A stretch of DNA of 64,000 nucleotides from Planctomycetota bacterium (GCA_020638655.1 JACKIC010000002.1:372001-436000); one strand, 5' to 3'; numbered from the stretch's first letter, positions 15,455 to 25,809 are shown. The notes: generated by a model not told the origin, from the letters alone. Numbers and translations are program-made.

Positions 15455-16274
15455 CCGCGCGCGCAGGCGGCGCCGCTGGCGCTGGCTCGGCTGGACGGCG
15501 GCGCTGCTGCTGCTCACGCACGGCGTGCTGATCCTGCTGCACGTGCCGATCGCGCGCCCGTTCGACCTGCTGCTCAACCTGGGGCCGGTCGTCGAGGAGC
15601 CGGCGCTGCGCGCGCCCGCCGACGGCAGGCGCCGCGTCGTCGTGCTCGTGCACGGCATGTTCCGCACCAGCGCCTCGCTGTGGCGCCTGGCCCGCACGCT
15701 GCGGGCGCACGGCTACGAAGTGGTGGCGTTCGACTACTGGAGCAACGCTGCGCCGATCGAGGCGCACGCCGCGGCGCTGCACGACGCGGTCGAGGACCTG
15801 TGGCGCAGCGGGCCGGTCGATGAGCTGTCGTTCGTCGCGCACTCGATGGGCGGCGTCGTCACCGAGGAGTATCTGCGGCGCGAGGACGCGCGCGTGCCGG
15901 TGCGCTGCGTCTATCTCGGCGTGCCGCACCGCGGCGCGGTGCTCGCCGATCTGCGCAAGCACTGGTTCTTGTTCCGCTGGGCGATGGGGGAGACCGCGGC
16001 GCTGCAGCTGTCGCCGGGCGACCCGATGGTGCAGCAGCCGATCCCGACGCCGTGTCCGGTGGGCACGATCGTCGGCGACCTCGGGGAGGGCAACCGCTCG
16101 ATCCCCGGCCACGACGACGGCACGGTGGGGGTGGCCGAGGCGACGTTCGCGGGCGCCACCGATTCCGTCGTGGTTCCGCTCGGCCACACGAGCCTGACCT
16201 TCGGCGACCAGAGTCTGCGGTTGGTGCTGGCATTCCTGCGGCACGGCTCGTTCGGCGGCGACGGGAACCGCTGA
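15447..16274 (+). CDS. Membrane-anchored alpha/beta hydrolase (lipase-like)
   Basis: The 275-residue protein has a very basic start (R-R-R-R-R-W-R-W) and one membrane segment (residues 14-33). An alpha/beta-hydrolase domain follows, with an oxyanion-hole V-L-V-H-G-M-F and the nucleophile elbow A-H-S-M-G-G near residue 135. A late G-H-T-S provides the likely catalytic His. The arrangement resembles triacylglycerol lipase and PGAP1-like esterases. It starts at a GTG overlapping the miaE stop by 8 bp and ends in a TGATG overlap with rsmE, so the three genes are one operon. The physiological substrate is unknown, perhaps an envelope lipid. Confidence 0.82.
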   Translation: MADRARRRRRWRWLGWTAALLLLTHGVLILLHVPIARPFDLLLNLGPVVEEPALRAPADGRRRVVVLVHGMFRTSASLWRLARTLRAHGYEVVAFDYWSNAAPIEAHAAALHDAVEDLWRSGPVDELSFVAHSMGGVVTEEYLRREDARVPVRCVYLGVPHRGAVLADLRKHWFLFRWAMGETAALQLSPGDPMVQQPIPTPCPVGTIVGDLGEGNRSIPGHDDGTVGVAEATFAGATDSVVVPLGHTSLTFGDQSLRLVLAFLRHGSFGGDGNR

Positions 16275-16969
16275 TGGCCCGCCGCTACTTCGCCGATCCC
16301 CTGCCCGCGATCGGGCCCGCGACGCTGAGCGCGCGGCACGGTCACCACCTGGGCCGCATCGTCAACACCGGCCCCGGCGACGCGGTCGTGTTGTTCGACG
16401 GCGCCGGTCTCGAGGTGCACGCGACGGTGCTCGCGGTCGGCGCCCGCGAGGTGCAGGTGATGGTGGTCGGGCCGGTCGCGGTCCCGCTGGGTCGTCGGCC
16501 GCGCCTCGCGCTCGACGTGGCCTGCGCGCTGCCGAGGAAGCGCGCCGACTGGTTGTTCGAGCACGGCACCGAGGTCGGCATCCGCAGCTTCTGGCCGATC
16601 GTGACCGAACGCACCAACCGCCAGCACGAGCAACCCGAACACTGGCGGCGGATCCTGATCGCGGCCAGCGCGCAGTGCGACCGCGCCATCCTGCCGACCA
16701 TCCGACCGACCCTCGGCCTCGACGAGTTGTGCGCGATGGCGCTGCCCGCGGCGCGCTTCGTGGCGACGATGGCGGACACCGAACTGGGGCCGACGACCGC
16801 GGCCGAGGCGTTGCTCGTGGTCGGACCCGAGGGCGGGCTCACCGACCGCGAGGTCCGGCAGTTGACCGACGCCGGGTTCGCGCCGCGCAGCCTGGGGCCG
16901 CTGACGCTGCGCACCGAGACCGCCGTGCTCGCCGGGGCGACGCGGTTGCTGCAGGCTCTGCCCGACTGA
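16274..16969 (+). CDS. rsmE: 16S rRNA (uracil1498-N3)-methyltransferase
   Basis: The 231-residue product is an RsmE-type SPOUT methyltransferase that methylates U1498 of 16S rRNA. Seen here are the N-terminal PUA-like domain starting R-R-Y-F, H-H-L-G-R-I-V near residue 25, the K-R-A-D-W-L-F segment, E-R-T-N-R-Q, and the knot with L-V-V-G-P-E-G-G-L-T near residue 180, then L-G-P-L-T-L-R-T-E-T-A at the end. The length is typical. The ATG overlaps the stop of the lipase-like gene (TGATG), giving translational coupling. Confidence 0.95.
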   Translation: MARRYFADPLPAIGPATLSARHGHHLGRIVNTGPGDAVVLFDGAGLEVHATVLAVGAREVQVMVVGPVAVPLGRRPRLALDVACALPRKRADWLFEHGTEVGIRSFWPIVTERTNRQHEQPEHWRRILIAASAQCDRAILPTIRPTLGLDELCAMALPAARFVATMADTELGPTTAAEALLVVGPEGGLTDREVRQLTDAGFAPRSLGPLTLRTETAVLAGATRLLQALPD

Positions 16970-16994
16970 GCGAGACCAGGTCGCCGGCAGGGCG

Positions 16995-17022
16995 TTCCAT
17001 CGGCCCGGCTTTGCGGTAGAGT
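16995..17022 (+). promoter_or_regulatory. Promoter of the 174-residue hypothetical gene
   Basis: TTCCAT (16995-17000), a 16-nt spacer and TAGAGT (17017-17022), 44 nt before the ATG at 17067. This is one of the better -35/-10 pairs in the window. Confidence 0.5.
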
Positions 17023-17066
17023 CCCGCCCTCGGTCGCCGCGTCCGGCGACCTCGCGAGCAAGCAGC

Positions 17067-17591
17067 ATGAAGTCCTGGGTGCAGATGTTCGGTTTGGGCG
17101 CCGGTTTCGGCGCGGCGTTCGTCGTGGGGCAGTTGTTGCCGCAGACCCTCCGGGGTGTGGCGGACCAACCGGGCGTGCTGCATGCCCAGGGCCGCGGGCC
17201 GGCCAACCCGGCGCCCGCGAAGCCTCAGCCCGGTGTCACCGAGGACACCGCCGCGCCGACCGTGGTCTACACCGAGGACCACAGCAGCAGCTCGAGCGGC
17301 GGCGGCTTCGTCGCGGTGACCGGCAGCTACGGGGTCGGCACCTCGGTGCTCTACCTGATCGACACCGAGAACCGGCAGCTGGCGGTCTACGAGGCCCGCG
17401 GCGGCTCGTCCGAGCAGCGCCGCATCGTCTTCGTCGGCGCCCGCCGCATCGACCTCGACCTGCAGCTCGAGCGCTACAACGACCGCAGCGAATACGACTA
17501 TCGCGAACTGCGCAAGCTGTTCGACAAGCGCGGTGGCAACGACCCGGACGTCTCCACGGGCCTGGAGCCCGGCGGCAGCAACCGCAAGTAG
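17067..17591 (+). CDS. Conserved envelope protein of unknown function
   Basis: The 174-residue protein has a hydrophobic N-terminus (residues 6-24), then a Pro/Ala-rich linker and a Ser-rich run (S5-G3). It ends in a compact domain with G-S-Y-G-V-G-T-S-V-L-Y-L-I-D-T-E, Q-L-A-V-Y-E-A-R-G-G and G-A-R-R-I-D-L-D-L-Q-L. I recall this last pattern as recurring in planctomycete proteins of unknown role, but I cannot check that here. It is followed by a 180-bp gap and a membrane-anchored helix-turn-helix protein, and may share the same envelope context. Confidence 0.75.
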   Translation: MKSWVQMFGLGAGFGAAFVVGQLLPQTLRGVADQPGVLHAQGRGPANPAPAKPQPGVTEDTAAPTVVYTEDHSSSSSGGGFVAVTGSYGVGTSVLYLIDTENRQLAVYEARGGSSEQRRIVFVGARRIDLDLQLERYNDRSEYDYRELRKLFDKRGGNDPDVSTGLEPGGSNRK

Positions 17592-17771
17592 TCACTACAC
17601 AACTGGCGGATCCGAGGTAAGCTTCCGCGACTGCGATGCTCCCCTCGGGCCCGACAGGCACCTGCCCGGTGCTGGTCCCGACACCTCGCAGGCTCTCCGA
17701 CTCTATCCCAAATCCCCTCTCCCCTGTCTCCCGCCGGGCTCGTCCCTGCGCCATCGTTACGAGGTAGGTCT

Positions 17772-18266
17772 GTGTCCGACAAAACCGACGATTTCCTGTC
17801 CTTCGAGAAGGCTCTGCGCGAACTGAAGATGCGCAGCGAGGAACTGAAGAAGCTGGTCTCGGAAGGCGAGATTCGCGCGTTTCGTGACGGCGACTCGATG
17901 AAGTTCCGCCGCGACGACGTCCAGGCGCTGACCAGCAAGGCCGCCGGCGACGCCGAGCTGTCGTTCGCCGACTCACTCGAGGACGACACCGGCATGGTCA
18001 CCGAGCAGATCTCCGACGAGGACACGCTGCTGGCCGACGACGACGTCGTGATCGAGGCCACTCCGGCCCGTCGCGCGAGCCCCGCGCGCAGCGGCCGCGC
18101 CTCGTCCAGCGCCGACGCCGGTCCGTCCAAGGAGCCGGGTTGGGTCACCGCCGTGGCGATCCTCGGCGCGCTGGTCATGGTCTACGGGATGATCGTCTGC
18201 TACGGCATCTCCCAGGAGACCGACCCGGCGACCGACGCGATGATGGGCTGGTTCGCCTCGAAGTGA
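17772..18266 (+). CDS. Membrane-anchored excisionase/MerR-like helix-turn-helix protein
   Basis: The 164-residue product begins with a MerR/excisionase-like DNA-binding helix-turn-helix (residues about 8-55; L-x-x-L-V-S-E-G-E-I-R-A-F-R-D-G then R-R-D-D-V). An acidic linker and a low-complexity Ala/Ser/Arg stretch follow, then one membrane helix near residues 123-145 and a short extracytoplasmic tail. The start is a GTG at 17772 with a purine-rich GAGGTAGG just upstream acting as ribosome-binding site. A DNA-binding domain tied to the membrane suggests nucleoid tethering or a one-component regulator. Alternatively the domain may bind another macromolecule. Confidence 0.72.
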   Translation: MSDKTDDFLSFEKALRELKMRSEELKKLVSEGEIRAFRDGDSMKFRRDDVQALTSKAAGDAELSFADSLEDDTGMVTEQISDEDTLLADDDVVIEATPARRASPARSGRASSSADAGPSKEPGWVTAVAILGALVMVYGMIVCYGISQETDPATDAMMGWFASK

Positions 18267-18391
18267 GCCTCGCGACTCGGGTGACGCACCCGAGGTCTCC
18301 GTCCTGGTTGCGGCCGCCCGGCGCATGCTGGTCGGTCGCTCGATTACGGCACACAGCCTCGGCTGGGTGCCGTTTTGCGTTTGTGTCGCGA

Positions 18392-18420
18392 TTGGATTTG
18401 CCCTCGCGGCCCGCTACCCT
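18392..18420 (+). promoter_or_regulatory. Promoter of the OmpA-type lipoprotein gene
   Basis: TTGGAT (18392-18397), a 17-nt spacer and TACCCT (18415-18420) in a locally AT-richer patch. The -10 ends 64 nt before the ATG at 18485. Among the best sigma70-like promoters here. Confidence 0.55.
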
Positions 18421-18484
18421 CCGCCACTTCGGGCGCGGCCACCGGTCGGCGCGGCCCGGGTCATTCGAACTGGAGGGGCATCCC

Positions 18485-19135
18485 ATGAAACACACCTTGA
18501 TGATGGTCGCGCTGGTCTTCGCGACTGCCTGCGTGAGTCCCGAAGCCCACCGCAAGGTGGTCGGTGCCAACGAGGCGCTGCGTGCCGAGATCGCCGGCAT
18601 GGCCGAGAGCCAGAAGGCGCTGAGCGCCGAGAACGCGCGCCTGCGCAGCGAGAACGAGCGCCTGGCGTCCAACGCCGTCGACGCCAACTGGGTCAAGGAG
18701 CAGAAGGCCCGCCTCGCGGACCTGCTCGCCAAGAACCCCAACCTGTCCGGCAAGGGCGTGAACCTCGTCCAGACCAAGGAAGGTCCCGCGATCCGCGTCG
18801 ACGGCAGCGTGCTGTTCGCGCCCGGTCGCAACGACCTGTCGAGCGAAGGCAAGCGCACCCTCGACACGCTGACCAGCTCGCTGCAGAGCGAGCGCATCCG
18901 CGTCGAAGGGCACACCGACACCACGCCGATCCGCAACAGCCAGTGGGGTACCAACCTGCGCCTGTCGGTCGAGCGCGCGATGGCCGTCGCCGACTACCTG
19001 ATCAAGACCTCGGGCATCCCGAAGGAGAAGGTCAGCGTCGCGGGCTACGGCGAGTTCCTGCCCGCCGTGCCGGGCACCGACGACGCCGCCCTCGCCGCGA
19101 ACCGTCGCGTCGAGATCCTGTTGATCGACCGGTGA
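18485..19135 (+). CDS. OmpA-family peptidoglycan-binding lipoprotein
   Basis: The 216-residue product has a lipoprotein signal with lipobox A-T-A-C (Cys at residue 16). A helical coiled-coil segment follows (residues 25-75, heptad-like A-E-N-A-R-L-R-S-E-N-E-R-L), then a C-terminal OmpA-like domain. That domain contains D-G-S-V-L-F, R-V-E-G-H-T-D-T-T-P-I, N-L-R-L-S-V-E-R-A, G-Y-G-E-F and N-R-R-V-E-I-L. These domains bind diaminopimelate peptidoglycan and tether the outer membrane or an envelope complex to the wall. A strong GGAGGGG Shine-Dalgarno lies 8 nt before the ATG, unusual among these genes. It precedes the SUMF1-like lipoprotein by 7 bp and is probably co-transcribed with it. Confidence 0.9.
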   Translation: MKHTLMMVALVFATACVSPEAHRKVVGANEALRAEIAGMAESQKALSAENARLRSENERLASNAVDANWVKEQKARLADLLAKNPNLSGKGVNLVQTKEGPAIRVDGSVLFAPGRNDLSSEGKRTLDTLTSSLQSERIRVEGHTDTTPIRNSQWGTNLRLSVERAMAVADYLIKTSGIPKEKVSVAGYGEFLPAVPGTDDAALAANRRVEILLIDR

Positions 19136-19142
19136 TGCCTTC

Positions 19143-20216
19143 GTGATCGCGATCGCGCGCGGCCCCGGCTGGCTGCTGTCGCTGGCGATGCTCCTGTTCG
19201 GGGCCTGCAGCGACACCCGCCAGTCCGAAGGGGCTACGCCGGCGCTCGAGCGCAGCGGCCGCTTCGGTTCGCTGCGCGACCTCGTGCTGTTCGATCGCGC
19301 GGTCGACGGGCAACCGTTCCGACTGTTCCTCGATCGCTTCGAGGTGACGCGCGCCGATTGGCGCGAGTTCGCCGCGACCGAGGAGGGGCGGCAGGTGCAG
19401 GCCGCCGATTGCGCCAGCGGCGGCGACCCCGCGCTGCCGGCCAGCGCGATGGACCTGCGGCAAGCGCGCGCGTTCGCGCGCTGGCGCTTCGCGCGGCTGC
19501 CGCGCGCCGCCGAGTGGTTCACCTGCGTGGTCGGGGACGGCCGCAACCGCTTCCCCTGGGGCAGCAAGGAGGACCCGACGCGCACCAACACGGGCGAGCT
19601 CGGGCTCGGCGAGCCGACGCCCGTGGGCACGTTCGAATCCGGTCGACGCACCGAGGGCAAACAGCCCTACGACCTGATCGGCAACGTCAGCGAGTGGACC
19701 GAGACGGTGCCGCCGGCGTGGTGTCTGCGCGAACGCACCGTCGATCCGCTCGGCGGGGTGCTCGATCCGCAGGCGTCGTTCAGCCGCGCCTGCGACCGGG
19801 TCCGAGCGGTGCCCGCGCTGGCCGTGTGGGGCGAGGTCGGCGGACTCGTGGCGCCGATGTGGGCCGCCGTGGCCGCGGGCCCCGGCGCGCCGCACGAGGT
19901 CGTCGGCGCCGACTTCCAGTCGCCGATGGCGCAGACCTCGGAGAGCGTGCTCGCCGGAGATCGGCGTCTGCGCACGGGGCTGCGCCTCGCCGCGACGCCG
20001 TCCGAGCTGCTGGCCGCGTTGCTCGACTACGACGCGGCGCTGACGCCGGCGGAGCAGGAGCAGCTGCGGCGCTTCTGTGCGCGCCCGGGCCACCGCAGCG
20101 CGTTGGCATCGGCCTGGCCGCAGCTGGCGGCCTCGCCGGCCGCGCGCGCCGATACCGCGATCGCGCGCCTGCTGCGGGCCGAGCTCGGCGTGCCGGCGCC
20201 CGCCGGAGGGCGTTGA
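19143..20216 (+). CDS. SUMF1/FGE-like domain lipoprotein
   Basis: The 357-residue protein has a signal sequence with lipobox F-G-A-C and a domain resembling formylglycine-generating enzyme/SUMF1. Features are F-L-D-R-F-E-V-T near residue 60, A-R-A-F-A-R-W-R-F-A-R-L-P-R-A-A-E-W near residue 105, R-F-P-W-G and N-V-S-E-W-T. The C-terminal part, where true FGE has its catalytic Cys pair, is different, so it is more likely a non-catalytic relative (many bacterial SUMF1 domains are binding modules). A GTG at 19143, 7 bp after the OmpA lipoprotein, is the start. It lies 3 bp before rsmA, so one operon is likely. Confidence 0.75.
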   Translation: MIAIARGPGWLLSLAMLLFGACSDTRQSEGATPALERSGRFGSLRDLVLFDRAVDGQPFRLFLDRFEVTRADWREFAATEEGRQVQAADCASGGDPALPASAMDLRQARAFARWRFARLPRAAEWFTCVVGDGRNRFPWGSKEDPTRTNTGELGLGEPTPVGTFESGRRTEGKQPYDLIGNVSEWTETVPPAWCLRERTVDPLGGVLDPQASFSRACDRVRAVPALAVWGEVGGLVAPMWAAVAAGPGAPHEVVGADFQSPMAQTSESVLAGDRRLRTGLRLAATPSELLAALLDYDAALTPAEQEQLRRFCARPGHRSALASAWPQLAASPAARADTAIARLLRAELGVPAPAGGR

Positions 20217-20219
20217 GCG

Positions 20220-21104
20220 GTGGCGGCCGAACGCGACTCGTTCGCGCACTACCGGGCCCGGCTCGACGCGCTCGGCTTCACGCCGAGCTCGACGCTGGGG
20301 CAGAACTTCCTGCTCGACCCGTCGCTGCACCGCTGGCTCGCCGAGCAGGCCGCGCCGACCGCGCAGGACACCGCGGTCGAGATCGGCGTCGGCCTGGGCT
20401 TCCTGACGCGGGAGCTGGCGCAGCGCGCCGGCCGCGTGCTGGGCATCGAGATCGATCCGCGGCTGTTCGAACTCGCCAGCGCGGACCTCGCCGACCTCGG
20501 CAACGTCGACCTCGTCGCGGGTGACGCGCTCGGCGGCCCCGAACGTTCGCTGCGTCCGGAGATCGCCGCGGCCGCCGCCGCGGCGCGCGTGGCGGGGGGG
20601 CGCTTCCTGCTGGTCGCCAACCTGCCGTACGCCGTGTCCGGGCCGCTGCTGGCCGAGGTCGTGGCGCTGCCCGAGTTGCCGGAACGCGCGGTGTTGCTGG
20701 TGCAGAAGGAACTCGCCCAGCGGGTTGCCGCCGGTACCGGCGGCGCCGAATTCGGGGGCCTCGGCGTGGTGGTGCAGTCCGTGTTCCACACCAGGGTGCT
20801 GCGCGACGTGCCCCCGCAGGTGTTCCGGCCCCGGCCCAAGGTGGTGAGCGCGGTGCTGCAGCTCGAGCGCCGCGACGACATCGGCCCCGAGCTCGGCTCG
20901 GGCGACGCGCGAAGGCAGTTCGCGCGGTTCGTGCGCCGCATGTTCCAGCAGCGCCGCAAGGTCCTGCGGCACACGTTGCCGGCCGCCTGCGCCGCGATCG
21001 GGCGGGAATCGCCGCAGTGGGAGGCGGACCTGTTGATGCGGCGCGCCGAAGAGCTGCAGCCGGCCGAGATCGTCGCCCTGTGGCGCCGATGCGCCGGCAC
21101 CTGA
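20220..21104 (+). CDS. rsmA: 16S rRNA (adenine1518/1519-N6)-dimethyltransferase
   Basis: The 294-residue protein is an RsmA/KsgA methyltransferase that dimethylates two adjacent adenines near the 3' end of 16S rRNA in late 30S maturation. Motifs visible are L-G-Q-N-F-L near residue 25, the SAM-binding E-I-G-V-G-L-G-F-L-T-R near residue 58, E-I-D near residue 80, G-D-A-L, the catalytic N-L-P-Y at about residue 140, and F-R-P-R-P-K-V. The C-terminal helical domain is present. The start is a GTG 3 bp after the SUMF1-like gene. It ends 54 bp before the promoter-leader region ahead of dnaG. Confidence 0.95.
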   Translation: MAAERDSFAHYRARLDALGFTPSSTLGQNFLLDPSLHRWLAEQAAPTAQDTAVEIGVGLGFLTRELAQRAGRVLGIEIDPRLFELASADLADLGNVDLVAGDALGGPERSLRPEIAAAAAAARVAGGRFLLVANLPYAVSGPLLAEVVALPELPERAVLLVQKELAQRVAAGTGGAEFGGLGVVVQSVFHTRVLRDVPPQVFRPRPKVVSAVLQLERRDDIGPELGSGDARRQFARFVRRMFQQRRKVLRHTLPAACAAIGRESPQWEADLLMRRAEELQPAEIVALWRRCAGT

Positions 21105-21132
21105 GGGCTGCGGAAGTTCGCGAGGGCGTGGC

Positions 21133-21160
21133 TTGACGCCTTGCTAGAGCGTGCTACAGT
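21133..21160 (+). promoter_or_regulatory. Sigma70-type promoter upstream of dnaG
   Basis: TTGACG (21133-21138), a 16-nt spacer and TACAGT (21155-21160), the closest match to a sigma70 consensus in the window. A second hexamer, TAGAGC, lies inside the spacer. Transcription from here would produce about 620 nt of leader before the dnaG ATG, or an independent small RNA. Confidence 0.6.
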
Positions 21161-21779
21161 GCGCGGTTCGCTTCCTCGCAACTGCCCCGGGATCCCACTA
21201 CATATCACCCGGTCGCCTTTGGACCTCTGCACGGTACCAAAGCACAGGGCGGCGAGAGGCTTGCGCTGGTTTTTTGGTCTGGTGGCTTCGCCATCTGGAT
21301 TTCGCCTTCGCGAAATCTGGAAGGGCTCGGCCATCGAGATGCAGGTCGGTGGTTCGGATTGCTCCGTGGATTCGGACTGCTGGTTGCTTTCGATCTTGGG
21401 CGGGACCCTACGGCGACGCCGGGAGGGTGCGCTGCGCAGCACCGGTGCCTTCCGAGGCGCCCGGCCTGCGGCGGCCACCTCACCGCGTGAGTCGCCGTAA
21501 ATCCGCTCCAGCGCGAAGGCAATCGGTGGCTCGTGTTCCTTGCTGGAACGCGTTCTGTGGACGGCCGGGTGTCAACCTGTGGGCTACTCTTGAGCACGCC
21601 ATGCGGTCGGGCCTTGCGCCTCGCCGAATGGGGTTCCCGAGGGGCGCCCGGCCCCTCCGGGTCATCGAGACCGCTGCGCGCCCCGCCCGACTCCCCAGCC
21701 GACTCCCCGCCCGACTCCCCAGCAGTCCGACTTCTCCCGAGGTCGACCTACCTGCAACCGACATCTTCCCCGCAACCCC
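21161..21779 (+). other. Long dnaG leader; candidate structured RNA region
   Basis: No convincing gene lies in these 619 bp. Open frames present lack codon bias and have no family resemblance. The sequence is less GC-rich than flanking genes. It holds an 8-bp perfect hairpin at 21299-21318, a short pairing of 21217-21222 with 21237-21242 and a T6 run at 21271-21276. A second TACTCT hexamer at 21586-21591 could start a shorter dnaG transcript. It could be an untranslated leader or a non-coding RNA. I looked for RNase P, tmRNA, SRP and 6S core motifs and did not find them by eye. Confidence 0.35.
21686..21723 (+). repeat. 12-bp tandem repeat, three copies, in dnaG leader
   Basis: A unit that reads ccgactccccag/gc recurs three times with minor changes, about 60 bp before the dnaG ATG, in a pyrimidine-rich stretch. 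No Shine-Dalgarno follows it. Confidence 0.65.
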
Positions 21780-23804
21780 ATGGACCGCTTCGAGGACGCC
21801 AAGCTACGCATCAAGGAGGCCACCGATCTGGTCGCCTTGATCGAGAGCTACCTGCCCCTCAAGGCGCGCGGCCGCGACCTGATCGCGCTGTGTCCGTTCC
21901 ATGCCGAGCGCTCGCCGTCGTTCACGGTGAGCCGCAGCGGGCAGTTCTTCTACTGCTTCGGCTGCGGCAAGACCGGCGACGTGTTCAGCTGGCTGCAGGA
22001 GCGCGAGGGCCTCTCGTTCCGCGAGGCCATGGAGGTGCTCGCCGATCGCGCCGGGATCTCGCTCGAAGGAGTGTTCTCGAGCGGCCAAAAGACGCGCAAG
22101 GGCCCCGATCCCTACGCCGTCCTGGGCGAGGTCGCCGGCTTCTTCCAACGTTGTCTGGGCAGCGACGAGGGCGTCCTGGCGCGTGAGTACCTCGAGCGCC
22201 GCGGCCTCGACGCCGCGATCGTGCCGTGGCGTCTGGGGGTCCATCCGCGGCCCGGCGCGCTGCAGCGTTTCGTCGCCGACAAGAAGTTGCCGCGCGAGAT
22301 CCTCGAGCAGGCCGGCTTGTTCAAGAACGGTCGCGACCCGTACGCGCACCGGCTGATGTTCCCGATCGAGGACGAGCGCGGTCGCACCGTGGCCTTCGGC
22401 GCCCGCATCGTGCCGGGTGCGCCCGGCAGCGACGCCGAGGGGGACCGCAAGCCGCCGAAGTATCTGAACTCGCCCGAGTCGCCGTGGTTCAACAAGCGGC
22501 GCGTGCTGTTCGGGCTGTCGCGCGCCAAGCAGGCCGGTGCCCGCAAGCTCGTGGTGATGGAGGGCTACACCGACGTGATCGCCTGCCACCTGGCGGGCTT
22601 CACCGGCGCGGTGGCGTCCCTGGGCACCTCGTTCACGCGCGACCACGCGCGCACCGTCGAGCGCTACGCCACCGAAGGCGTGGTGCTGATGTTCGACGGC
22701 GACCGCGCCGGCCGGCAGGCGGCGGAGCGCGCCCTGCGCGAACTCGTCAACAGCCGCCTGGCGGTGCGCATCGCGATCGTCGGCGACGGCGACGCGGCCG
22801 CGAAGGACCCGGCCGACCTCGTGGCCGAGCGTCCCGGCGACGACCCGGAGACGGTGGCGGTGCGCCGCGAGGGCTTCCGCGAACTGCTCGACCACGCCGA
22901 GGACGACCTGACGGTGTGGTTCCGGCTGCTGCGGCAGCGCCTGGACCTCTCGCAGGCCGTGAACGTCGAGGCCGCCGCGCGCGAGTGCGCCGACATCCTG
23001 GCGCTCTGCGAAGAGCCGGTGCGGCGCGCGGCGATGACCGAGGCGATGGCGCGGCACCTGGCGCTGCCGCCGCAGGCGCTCGAGCGGCTGCTGCAGAAGA
23101 TCGGCCGCCGTGCCGCGCGGCCTGCGACCGATGAGCCCGGGATCGACGACGGCGGCCCGCCCGAGGGCGAGGCCGACGGCGATGGTGGCGACCGCCGCGC
23201 GGCGCCGCGGTCGCTCACGGCCAAGGCCGAGGTCGAGATCGGCGCCTGCATCGTCGCCGATCCGGGGCTGCTCGCCGACTTCGACGTCGAGGCGGCCGAG
23301 CCGTTCGAGGTCGAGGGGCTGCGCGAGCTGCTGGACCTGGCCTTCGAGGGCGTGGCCCGCGGCCGCACGAGCCGCGGCGACCTGCTCAAGTTCCTGTTCG
23401 CGCGTGTCGCCGAACAGCCGGTGCTGCGGCGCCTGCTCGGCGAGATCGCGACCCGGGCCGAGACGATCTCGACGCCCGGGCCGGTTCTGGTTGGCCATCT
23501 CGAGGGTCGCCGACGCCTTAGCGAAGAGCCGCGGCGGCGCGTCCTGCGACAGCAGTTGCAGGCGGCGTTGGCCGCGGGTGACCAGGTGGCTGCGGCCGAA
23601 CTGCAGCGCCAGTGGCTCGAGTCCAAGCGTCGGGAACGGCCGCGGCCGGCGGCGGAGCCGGTGCCCGAGGAACGGGCCGCCGACGCGCCGGCGGCCGACG
23701 CTGCTGCTGGTGCTACCGACGACCACCGGGCCGACGAGGCCTCCCAGACCGTTCCTCCTTTGACACCCCCTGTCGCTGACGAGGCTGCCGACGGCAGCGA
23801 CTGA
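21780..23804 (+). CDS. dnaG: DNA primase
   Basis: The 674-residue DnaG synthesises RNA primers for replication. The N-terminal zinc ribbon is complete (C38, H41, C59, C62, in C-P-F-H and Y-C-F-G-C). The RNA-polymerase-like core has the E-G-Y-T-D-V segment and the TOPRIM D-G-D-R-A-G motif near residue 305. The C-terminal helicase-interaction region follows, with a long acidic/Pro-Ala-rich tail (about residues 605-674) of low complexity. The length is slightly above the usual 580-660 because of this tail. The ATG at 21780 has no Shine-Dalgarno. dnaG-rpoD are adjacent as in the classical macromolecular-synthesis operon, although rpsU is absent from the window. Confidence 0.96.
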   Translation: MDRFEDAKLRIKEATDLVALIESYLPLKARGRDLIALCPFHAERSPSFTVSRSGQFFYCFGCGKTGDVFSWLQEREGLSFREAMEVLADRAGISLEGVFSSGQKTRKGPDPYAVLGEVAGFFQRCLGSDEGVLAREYLERRGLDAAIVPWRLGVHPRPGALQRFVADKKLPREILEQAGLFKNGRDPYAHRLMFPIEDERGRTVAFGARIVPGAPGSDAEGDRKPPKYLNSPESPWFNKRRVLFGLSRAKQAGARKLVVMEGYTDVIACHLAGFTGAVASLGTSFTRDHARTVERYATEGVVLMFDGDRAGRQAAERALRELVNSRLAVRIAIVGDGDAAAKDPADLVAERPGDDPETVAVRREGFRELLDHAEDDLTVWFRLLRQRLDLSQAVNVEAAARECADILALCEEPVRRAAMTEAMARHLALPPQALERLLQKIGRRAARPATDEPGIDDGGPPEGEADGDGGDRRAAPRSLTAKAEVEIGACIVADPGLLADFDVEAAEPFEVEGLRELLDLAFEGVARGRTSRGDLLKFLFARVAEQPVLRRLLGEIATRAETISTPGPVLVGHLEGRRRLSEEPRRRVLRQQLQAALAAGDQVAAAELQRQWLESKRRERPRPAAEPVPEERAADAPAADAAAGATDDHRADEASQTVPPLTPPVADEAADGSD

Positions 23805-23989
23805 GCCGACGTAGTTCCCTTTCGACGTAGTTCCCTTTCGACCTCCCTTTCCGCCTCCCTCCCCCGAGTTCCTCCCCAGTCCGTTCGTCGAGACCTTCCC
23901 CCAGCCGCTTCGCCGCGGCAACCGACCCCTGCCCCGCGCCGCGCCCACACGTTCGCCGCGATCGCGGGACATGCTCAAAAGACCATCCC
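23805..23989 (+). repeat. Pyrimidine-rich dnaG-rpoD spacer with 16-bp tandem repeat
   Basis: The 185-bp spacer starts with a 16-bp unit repeated exactly twice (23807-23822 and 23823-23838) and then a C/T-rich track up to the rpoD ATG. No gene or Shine-Dalgarno is visible. Confidence 0.6.
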
Positions 23990-25699
<1,710 letters not shown>

Positions 25700-25790
25700 G
25701 CGGGGGCTGCTCCGGGCAGTCCGCCGGGCAGTCCGCGGAGCCCGCCGGAGCCCGCCGGAGCCCGCCCGAGCCCGCCCGAGCCCGCCGGTG

Positions 25791-25809
25791 CCACCGCAGC
25801 CCGCGGTGG
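25791..25809 (+). terminator. Possible rpoD terminator hairpin
   Basis: CCACCGC pairs with GCGGTGG across a 5-nt loop, about 90 bp after the rpoD stop. There is only a short CCCTTTG run behind it, so it is weak as an intrinsic terminator. Confidence 0.35.

Noticed and set aside
21141..21500. A 119-codon frame in the dnaG leader
   Set aside because: It has no GC3 bias, signal or family similarity, and starts before the -10 of the promoter assigned here.
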